A stretch of DNA of 18,371 nt from an uncultured Coriobacteriaceae bacterium. GTDB taxonomy: Bacteria > Actinomycetota > Coriobacteriia > Coriobacteriales > Atopobiaceae. Position numbers and translations under genes: made by a program. The stretch spans positions 1-18,371 of the forward strand of contig UWSJ01000035.1 of NCBI GenBank assembly GCA_900549525.1, written 5' to 3'. Shown one piece after another: positions 13,956 to 18,371 of this stretch. The stretch's first letter is position 1, and each line of letters begins with the position of its first letter. The notes beneath the pieces were generated by a model. That model saw only the letters and a program-made list of their open reading frames with translations. It was not told the DNA's origin and did no database searches.

Positions 13956-15680
13956 TTACTTCCTCTCGGTGCCGTATGCTCCCCTCCGGGTCACGACGGG
14001 CATGAGCGCGTAGCGGGTGGCGTCCACCCAGTGGTCGTCGCCGTCCGGCACGGAGGTCAGCCACGTGCCGTCCCGGTCGCGGTCGTGCAGCATGGCGCGG
14101 GCCTCCTTGGCGAGGTTCGGGCACCGCGCTGGGTCGACCACCCACCGCACGGACGCGAGCCACTGGTACGACCGCATGCGCATGCCGCCCTTGCCCGCCG
14201 CCCGCGCGTTGACCCCGGCGGCGCGGTGGGCGCTGATGCGGCCCGGGTCGGCGTCGTCGGACAGGACGGGGAGCGGGTGGTACTCCTCGCGCTCGGTGCC
14301 GTCGGCCTGCGGCTCGGGCCACGTGAGCAGCCGCTTCACGGCCTCCGCGCTCTCCTCCGGCTGCATCCTCCGGCCCCCGGCCTCGGCGAAGGTGTAGAGC
14401 GTGCGCGTCCCCGGCTCCCACGCGCTGAGCGTGAAGGCCCACGGGTCGGGCCACCAGCCCCAGTCCTGCCCGGCGTAGAGCCGGTCGAACCCGCGTATGT
14501 CCTCGTCCGTGATGGGCCGCTCCTCCAGCCGCGGGAAGACCTCGCCGCCGGTTCCCGTGGCCTCGCCCAGGTACTCGTGGCGGTACGCCTGCTCGTCGGC
14601 CTCGCGCAGCCCCTCGGCGTCCGCGAGGAACTGCGCGCCCAGCCACTCCGGCGGCACGTCGAGGTACGTGGACCGCATGGCCATCTGCGCCGGGTCCCCC
14701 AGCGCCGCCACGCGGCCGAACTCCTCGTTCGCCCAGCTCGTCCGGCTCTGCGGCGGGTTGAAGGAGTAGAAGCGAACCTGGTGGCCCTCGCCTCGGGTCA
14801 CCGACTGGCGGATGGTGCGCACGTCGCCCATGCCGCCGAACTGGTCGACCTCCTCCAGCCAGAGGGCGGCGCAGCGGCCGTGGTCGAACTTCACGCCCTT
14901 GGTCTTGCGGGGGTCGTCGGCGCCCCTGAAGAGGATGAGCTGGCCCGTCTCCCGGTTGCGGATGCGGCGGGCGCTCGCGGCCTGCTCCCAGTCCCCGTCC
15001 ATGCCCAGCCGCTCGAGCGCCCACGCCATCTGCGCGAACGTGCCGTTGCGGATGTCGGTGCCGAAGCGCTGCATCACGAGGGCGTTGGCCTCCGGGTCGC
15101 GGCGCAGCATCTCGCATATCTCCAGCGAGATGGAGCTGGACTTGGTGGAGCCTCGGCCTCCCGCCTCCCACACGTCGGTCACGGCGCCCGCCGCCACGGC
15201 CCGGTGCACCGCGAGGAAGGGCGGGGCCAGCAGCAGGCCGAAGTCGGGCGCGGGGGCCGTGGCCTGCGGCGCGTCCTCCGGGCGCTCGTCGCGCCGGTCG
15301 CGCCACTCGGCGGGCTTGCGGTTCTTGAGCCAGAAGATTTGTGCCGTCGCGCTCGGCGGCACGTCCTCCAGCACCTCCTCGACGGTGATGCCCTGCGGGG
15401 TCTTCCTCTTCCGGACGGTCTTGCGCGTGAAGCCGCACGCGGCCTTGTACAGGGCGTCCTCGACCATCCCGTCGGCGAAGGCGCGTCCCTCCTTTAGGGC
15501 GTCCCGCAATTCGGGGTGCGCGTCGCGCCACCTGAACAGCGTCGAGCGCGCCACTCGCAGCTTCTCCGCGATCTCGTCGGCCGTGTAGCCGGTTCTCGCG
15601 AGACTGCGGACGATGACCGGGTGGACGTCCGGGTCGTACTTCGTGGGGTGCCCCCTGCGGGCCTGCTTCTTCTCTGCCAT
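13956..15680 (-). CDS. Terminase, small and large subunits fused in one protein
   Basis: 574 residues from ATG at 15680. Residues ~1-130 look like a complete terminase small subunit: a DNA-binding HTH (LARTGYTADEIAEKLRVARS ~27-46, TLFRWRDAHPE) and the family-typical end ATAQIFWLKNRKPAEWRDRR (111-130). A Pro/Ala-rich linker (~131-148) joins it to a large subunit with Walker A GGRGSTKS (174-181), Walker B AALWLEEVD (271-279), the coupling motif YSFNPP (305-310) and nuclease acidic residues at D406 (AGQDWG), D475/D476 (LSDDAD) and D549/D553 (DDHWVDATRYA). Small and large subunits are normally separate proteins of ~150 and ~430 residues. No good Shine-Dalgarno precedes the ATG, so it may depend on coupling to the upstream gene 25 nt away. 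All motor and nuclease residues look intact. Confidence 0.93.
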   Translation of the reverse strand: MAEKKQARRGHPTKYDPDVHPVIVRSLARTGYTADEIAEKLRVARSTLFRWRDAHPELRDALKEGRAFADGMVEDALYKAACGFTRKTVRKRKTPQGITVEEVLEDVPPSATAQIFWLKNRKPAEWRDRRDERPEDAPQATAPAPDFGLLLAPPFLAVHRAVAAGAVTDVWEAGGRGSTKSSSISLEICEMLRRDPEANALVMQRFGTDIRNGTFAQMAWALERLGMDGDWEQAASARRIRNRETGQLILFRGADDPRKTKGVKFDHGRCAALWLEEVDQFGGMGDVRTIRQSVTRGEGHQVRFYSFNPPQSRTSWANEEFGRVAALGDPAQMAMRSTYLDVPPEWLGAQFLADAEGLREADEQAYRHEYLGEATGTGGEVFPRLEERPITDEDIRGFDRLYAGQDWGWWPDPWAFTLSAWEPGTRTLYTFAEAGGRRMQPEESAEAVKRLLTWPEPQADGTEREEYHPLPVLSDDADPGRISAHRAAGVNARAAGKGGMRMRSYQWLASVRWVVDPARCPNLAKEARAMLHDRDRDGTWLTSVPDGDDHWVDATRYALMPVVTRRGAYGTERK

Positions 15681-15705
15681 GCGGCCATTGTCCGGGCCGC
15701 GTCAC

Positions 15706-15891
15706 CTACCTGCCGTTCCGTCTCATGTCTTCTTTGATGAGGCGTTTGACGTAGGTCGCGAACGCCCCCTGGGACTCCGCGAACTCCAGAAGGTCGCGGT
15801 CTGCGGGGTAGAACTTCACGAGCTTCTGGGTGACGTTCTGACGGTTGTACCTGGCCGTCGCCCTCCTCTGGGCGTCCGTAGCCACGCTCAC
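15706..15891 (-). CDS. Small ribbon-helix-helix-like protein
   Basis: 61 residues from GTG at 15891, overlapping the stop of the upstream micro-ORF as GTGA. The N-terminus is basic and polar (DAQRRATARYNRQNVTQ), followed by a strand KLVKFYPADRD and helices LLEFAESQGAFATYVKRLIK. The 'RINLTFPKGxxxxIxxxAxxxGxSVNxFIxxAI' style of Arc/MetJ (RHH) phage proteins is recognisable, with KLVKFYPADRDL as the DNA-contacting strand. Such proteins are common in phage and often autoregulate. Located between the late promoter and the terminase, it could modulate late transcription. The fold is a pattern-based inference. Confidence 0.72.
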   Translation of the reverse strand: MSVATDAQRRATARYNRQNVTQKLVKFYPADRDLLEFAESQGAFATYVKRLIKEDMRRNGR

Positions 15892-15980
15892 CGCCTCCCG
15901 TGCTTCGCGAGCAGGTAAACGACGCCGACGGCCACCGCGAGGCCGAAGGCCCTTGCGAACGTCGATGCGAACTCCGCCAT
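15888..15980 (-). CDS. 30-residue single-span membrane micro-protein
   Basis: A short ORF of ATG at 15980 to TGA at 15888, preceded by AGGAGG about 3 nt before the start (15984-15989) and overlapping the next gene's GTG by four bases (GTGA). The product (MAEFASTFARAFGLAVAVGV and VYLLAKHGRR) has one hydrophobic helix of about 15-17 residues (residues ~11-26) with a basic C-terminal tail, giving a predicted N-out, C-in small membrane protein. The strong SD and the precise 4-nt overlap argue that it is translated. Function unknown; small membrane proteins can modulate transport, lysis timing or superinfection, but nothing here tells which. Confidence 0.65.
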   Translation of the reverse strand: MAEFASTFARAFGLAVAVGVVYLLAKHGRR

Positions 15981-16013
15981 GTGTCCTCCTGTGCTACATT
16001 CCAACGGAGGGGT

Positions 16014-16033
16014 GGGGCGGCTCCCGCCGCCCC
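16014..16033 (-). other. GC-rich hairpin between the two micro-ORFs
   Basis: A perfect 8-bp stem with a 4-nt loop (GGGGCGGC with GCCGCCCC), directly downstream of the stop of the 50-residue ORF and upstream of the ribosome binding site of the 30-residue ORF. Outer bases (GGAGG 16006-16010 with CCTCC 16036-16040) can extend the pairing. No U-run follows on the minus strand, so it is not a clear terminator. It may mark partial termination or stabilise the 3' end of the first cistron, so that the promoter-proximal micro-protein is made at a higher level than the late genes. Confidence 0.5.
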
Positions 16034-16040
16034 GTTCCTC

Positions 16041-16193
16041 CTATTCCGGCTTGCGGAAGTGCTTACCTTGGCCGGGGCCTTCCGCTTGCCCTTCCTCCCT
16101 CTCGTCCAGCCGCCTGTCGACCAGATGGATCAGGAGCGCCCCCAATGCGGTTCCCAGCACCGTCGCCGCAAAGTCGAGGGCCTTGTCCAACAT
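16041..16193 (-). CDS. 50-residue single-span membrane micro-protein, first gene of the late operon
   Basis: ATG at 16193 to TAG at 16041, preceded by an AAAGGAGGG ribosome binding site (AGGAGG at 16198-16203). The product begins MLDKALDFAATVLGTALGAL and continues LIHLVDRRLDEREEGQAEGP before a basic end (GKHFRKPE). Residues ~6-24 can form a membrane helix, and the rest is a charged, probably cytoplasmic tail. It is the first cistron after the predicted promoter, only about 30 nt from the likely transcription start. Its short length, hydrophobic helix and location suggest a holin-like or envelope-active peptide, but no such activity can be claimed from sequence. Confidence 0.7.
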   Translation of the reverse strand: MLDKALDFAATVLGTALGALLIHLVDRRLDEREEGQAEGPGQGKHFRKPE

Positions 16194-16228
16194 CTTCCCT
16201 CCTTTCTCTTGCCCTCGTTACAACTGTA

Positions 16229-16257
16229 ATTATATAGGGATATCCTTATATGTGCAA
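16229..16257 (-). promoter_or_regulatory. Late-operon promoter (sigma70-like) with imperfect palindrome in its spacer
   Basis: On the minus strand a perfect -10 TATAAT (16229-16234) lies 17 nt downstream of TTGCAC (16252-16257), a weak match to the -35 consensus. This block is the only strongly AT-rich stretch in the window. The spacer and flanks (16232-16251) form a 20-nt imperfect palindrome, centred on GGATATCC, with one mismatched pair, so a repressor or activator could bind there. The expected start of transcription is near 16222, about 30 nt before the first ATG. It sits between an upstream terminator and the first late cistron, exactly where a promoter is needed. The -35 is weak, so an activator may be required. 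Confidence 0.75.
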
Positions 16258-16274
16258 GCAATAATCTAGAGAAA

Positions 16275-16296
16275 AAGGCCCCCCGAGGAGGGCCTT
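16275..16296 (-). terminator. Intrinsic terminator of the upstream radical SAM transcript
   Basis: A 7-bp stem (AAGGCCC 16275-16281 with GGGCCTT 16290-16296) and 8-nt loop, followed on the minus strand by a five-T run (16272-16276, partly in the stem), with the stop of the radical SAM frame only two bases upstream (16298-16300). This is a standard rho-independent terminator. It separates the HTH / ParB / radical SAM transcript from the late operon, whose promoter begins about 20 nt further on. Confidence 0.8.
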
Positions 16297-16297
16297 C

Positions 16298-17285
16298 CTA
16301 CATGCCGAGAAGGCGTGCAGCCTCCCCGCGTATCTCCTGCTCGAAGGTCGTCATCTTGAGACGCGCCGAGCTGAGCGTGTCCTGGTGCGACGCCTTGAAG
16401 CACATTGCGCTTCCGGGGACGGTCATGGCGGGCGTCGGCTCCGCCCTCACCCCGGAGGCGAGCGAGACCGCGTTGAAGTCGTTCGGCCTGAAGCCGTCGA
16501 GGTCTCCGCAGCAGCACGCCATGCTGTCGCCCATGCTCCGAAGCCGGTTCTCGGCGCACAGGAACAGCAGCCCGCTCTCGTGGCAGGCATCCCTAATCTT
16601 CTCGTAGTGCGAGCGCAGGCGCTCCTCCGGGTAGCACCAGTCCCCGCCCACCCGGACGGTGCCGGGAACGCGGCGCTTGAACTTCATGCCCTCGACGGTG
16701 ACGGCGTCCGCCCCGGCCTCGGCGATTCGCGGTATCTGCTTGCGGAACTCGCGGGACACCTCCGGGAGGAACGGCTGAGCCCTGACCACGAGCCGCCTGC
16801 AGTGCCCGCTGAGCCTCCGGAGCATGCCAAGCCGCTCCTCGAACGTCGGCGCCCCCGGCTCCATGCGGTCGTACGACGGGCAGGCCATCGAGACCTGAAC
16901 GACGCAGTCGCACTTTGAGAGCAGGGGCAGGTACGGCTCCTCGGTTATGAGCCGACCCTTGGTGCTCACGATGAACGGGTAGCCCGTCTCGGCGAAGACC
17001 CGCAGCGCCTCGAGGGACACCCCCCCGACGCTCTATGGGCTGGAACGGGTCGGAGAGGCCACCCCAGTGAAGCGGTATCCGCCAGTCGCACCAGCTTGTT
17101 GTCTGCGTCCTCCTGCCGGAGACGAAGCGCCTCAGGCTCTCTATGCAGTTGTCGATTCTGATGTCGTCGAGGTTGACCTTGAGCTGCGCGAAGCAGTATT
17201 TGCACCCGTGGCTGCAGCCCTTGTACGTGTCGAAGCGAATCGGGTAGCTGCAGAGGTAGCACTGCGAGCCGCAGTCTACTCCCAT
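16298..17285 (-). CDS. Phage-type radical SAM enzyme, split by a frameshift at a G7 run
   Basis: ATG at 17285 to TAG at 16298. It is one gene in two frames. The first frame carries residues 1-87 and then runs into shadow sequence ending at 16593; the second starts (GTG at 17020) with VSLEALRVF and encodes the other 240 residues. Removing one G from the G7 run (17020-17026) joins them into 328 residues through ERRGVSLEAL. Frame one has two CX3CX2C clusters, C5/C9/C12 and C24/C28/C31 (GCSHGCKYCF), the second being the SAM-cluster motif, plus HWGGLSDPFQP. Frame two has ETGYPFIVSTKG, VSMACPS and MEPGAPTFEERL, and C-terminal cysteines (CAEN; CCC; GDLDG) that may bind an auxiliary cluster. Substrate unknown. 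It overlaps the ParB gene by 10 nt and ends at a terminator. Confidence 0.82.
17020..17026 (-). other. G7 homopolymer at the radical SAM frame break
   Basis: Seven consecutive C on the plus strand (seven G in the coding strand). Reading with six G continues the radical SAM protein without loss of any conserved residue; seven G breaks it. Such runs can be sequencing errors, phase-variable tracts or transcriptional slippage sites. The exact match of the break to the run makes this position the cause. Confidence 0.85.
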
Positions 17286-17869
17286 TCGCGGGCCTCCTCG
17301 GCTATGCGACTTGCCACTGCGTCCTTGCCCATGGCCTTGAGGTAGGCGGTCACCCTCTCGCGGTCGGCGTTGTCAAAGACGAACGTGACCGAGAACCCGT
17401 CGGCGCTCTCCGTCTGGGAGTTGGACACGAGGCCGTCCCTCATGAGGCTGTCGATGGCGCTGAACCCGTGCGCCTCCGCGTCGAACCCGAAGTCGCCCAT
17501 GTCGAACTCGTCCGCCAGCGTGTCCAGCTCGTAGGCCAGCTGGTCGTCGTCCCAGCCCGTCATCATCGTGGTCTGGTTGTCGGCCAGCGTGTAGGCCCTG
17601 CGCTGCGCGTCCGTCCAGTCGTCGCGGAACACCACCGGAACCCGCTCGATGCCGAGCTGCTTCGCCGCGATGGCGCGGGCGTGCCCCGCCACGATCTCCG
17701 GCCTGCCGTCGTCGTTGTGCCAGCACACCAGCGGGGCGCCGAAGCCCAGCTGCGACATGCTCGCCTTCACGGCGTCTATCTGCGCGTTCGTGTGCTCCTT
17801 GGCGTTCCCGTCGTACGGCACCAGCTCCGCCACCGGCACCATCTCGTACCTGCCGCTAGTGACCTCCAC
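17276..17869 (-). CDS. ParB/Srx-fold domain protein (phage ParB-like)
   Basis: 197 residues from GTG at 17869, with GGGAGGGG just upstream and a 14-nt overlap with the previous gene. Residues ~10-85 form a ParB N-terminal domain: VPVAELVPYDGNAKEHTNAQ (11-30), IDAVKASMSQLGFGAPLV, then PEIVAGHARAIAAKQLGIER (57-76) containing the G-H-A-R nucleotide-binding box (62-65) and VPVVF. RRAYTLADNQT (90-100) follows as in many phage ParB proteins. The remaining ~95 residues are acidic and end in a helix. Phage ParB-domain proteins are often placed beside or fused to DNA methylases or kinases near the terminase; the fold can bind and hydrolyse CTP/ATP or nick DNA. No methylase is in the window. It is not a chromosome-segregation ParB: there is no HTH and no ParA partner. 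Confidence 0.85.
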   Translation of the reverse strand: MEVTSGRYEMVPVAELVPYDGNAKEHTNAQIDAVKASMSQLGFGAPLVCWHNDDGRPEIVAGHARAIAAKQLGIERVPVVFRDDWTDAQRRAYTLADNQTTMMTGWDDDQLAYELDTLADEFDMGDFGFDAEAHGFSAIDSLMRDGLVSNSQTESADGFSVTFVFDNADRERVTAYLKAMGKDAVASRIAEEAREWE

Positions 17870-18365
17870 GGCCCCTCCCGTCCCTGTCCCTCTTCGCCAT
17901 CTGCCTGACGGCCGCGCCGTCCCTGTCCTCCGCGTGCCTGCGCCGCATCTCCTCGAGGTAGCAGCCCTTGCACAGGTGCATGCGCCGGGCGGGCGGGGAC
18001 TCCTGCCACACCGGGCGCGAGTCGCACGCCACGCACACGGACGCGGCCCTGTCCCAGCCCCGGCCGAATCGCTTGCGGACGTAGGCGACGCGATTCGGGT
18101 GGATGCCGGTCATCTCCGACACCTCCCGCGCGGTCTCCGCCGGGTGCGCCTGCACCGCGCCCACCTCCTCGCGGGTGAGCTTCCGGTAGCGCTCGTACGG
18201 CCCCCTCCGCCCCCTCTGAGAGAGTTGTGTGGATTCTGTGGATTGCCCATCTGGGCAATCTCGCAGCGGCGCCCCCGGCTTCTGGTAGGCCCTCGTGCGG
18301 GCCTCGCCGAGCCGTATGAGGTCGGCGGGCCTCACAGCCCGAACCCCCACGCGACCACCCGCCAC
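17856..18365 (-). CDS. HTH and zinc-ribbon protein, start uncertain at window edge
   Basis: 169 residues if started at GTG 18365; the frame stays open to the window end, so the true start may lie outside. Residues ~60-100 hold a helix-turn-helix candidate (RKLTREEVGAVQAHPAETAR, then EVSEMTGIHPNRVAYVRKRF) of the kind that reads a short DNA site. Residues ~111-135 hold two CxxC pairs, CVAC and CKGC, 18 residues apart, a zinc-finger or zinc-ribbon pattern, followed by a basic helical end (KRDRDGRGRGGH). I do not recognise the family. A DNA-binding regulator, or an accessory to the packaging or endonuclease genes, would fit. The N-terminal 50 residues, including a Ser/Thr/Gln-rich linker, look poorly structured. 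Confidence 0.65.
   Translation of the reverse strand: MAGGRVGVRAVRPADLIRLGEARTRAYQKPGAPLRDCPDGQSTESTQLSQRGRRGPYERYRKLTREEVGAVQAHPAETAREVSEMTGIHPNRVAYVRKRFGRGWDRAASVCVACDSRPVWQESPPARRMHLCKGCYLEEMRRRHAEDRDGAAVRQMAKRDRDGRGRGGH
18241..18260. repeat. 9-bp inverted repeat with adjoining 8-bp direct repeat
   Basis: GATTGCCCA and TGGGCAATC are perfect inverted arms separated by two bases. Immediately to the left, TGTGGATT occurs twice in tandem (18228-18235 and 18237-18244), the second copy running into the first arm. The whole block is within the apparent N-terminal coding part of the HTH/zinc-ribbon gene. It could be an operator or terminase recognition site if that gene really starts further downstream, or simply coding sequence. 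Confidence 0.6.
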
Positions 18366-18371
18366 AGCACC

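Noticed and set aside
14031..15497. Long plus-strand open frame (488 codons) opposite the terminase gene
   Set aside because: Antisense of the terminase motifs; Arg/Leu/Val/His-rich with no domain.
12478..15705. Upstream extension of the MuF frame giving a 1628-residue giant protein
   Set aside because: The upstream part is the wrong frame over terminase and portal genes; the start at 12477 overlaps the portal stop and matches the family N-terminus.
17276..17869. ParB as a plasmid or chromosome partition protein
   Set aside because: It lacks the central HTH and a ParA neighbour and is embedded in phage genes; it is a phage ParB-domain protein.
1..18371. CRISPR array, tRNA genes, insertion sequences, attachment sites
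   Set aside because: No regularly spaced repeats, tRNA-like cloverleaf, transposase or terminal repeat was recognised by eye; att sites cannot be identified without the host junction.

Overview
The window is the packaging, head and tail module of a siphovirus-type phage or prophage, preceded by a small upstream group of DNA-associated genes. Every gene I can support lies on the minus strand, so the biological order runs from the right end of the window to the left. The sequence is very G+C-rich (roughly two thirds by eye). The promoter is sigma70-like, and most genes have Shine-Dalgarno starts and short stop/start overlaps. This fits a high-GC Gram-positive (actinobacterial) host. A gut Coriobacteriia phage is my best guess, from the gene families and composition only. 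No integrase, repressor, lysis or replication gene is visible, so temperate versus virulent cannot be decided here.

Upstream group (18365 to 16298): an HTH/zinc-finger protein (possibly incomplete at its start), a ParB-domain protein, and a phage-type radical SAM enzyme broken into two frames at a run of seven G. These three genes overlap one another and end at an intrinsic terminator. The late operon then starts afresh from an AT-rich promoter at about 16229-16257. Its first products are two tiny single-span membrane proteins and a ribbon-helix-helix-like protein, none of them long enough to be obvious.

Packaging and head (15680 to 7063): a terminase with small- and large-subunit parts in one chain; portal; a MuF-type minor capsid protein ending in what looks like an Ntox50 toxin domain; a tiny acidic protein translationally coupled to it (candidate immunity protein); a YjcQ-like protein with a probable frameshift; scaffold; major capsid protein; and four small head-tail joining proteins. 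Tail (7079 to 1): tail tube protein, an SD-sequestering hairpin, two tail assembly proteins (the second Gp15 family), tape measure, distal tail protein, a Gp37-like tail protein, a collagen-motif structural protein, and the beginning of a tail-fibre-like protein that runs off the left edge.

The most interesting points are the capsid-linked toxin with its coupled candidate immunity gene, the radical SAM + ParB pair ahead of the late operon with its G7 frameshift, the TerS-TerL fusion, and the hairpin that appears to set tail-tube to chaperone expression.
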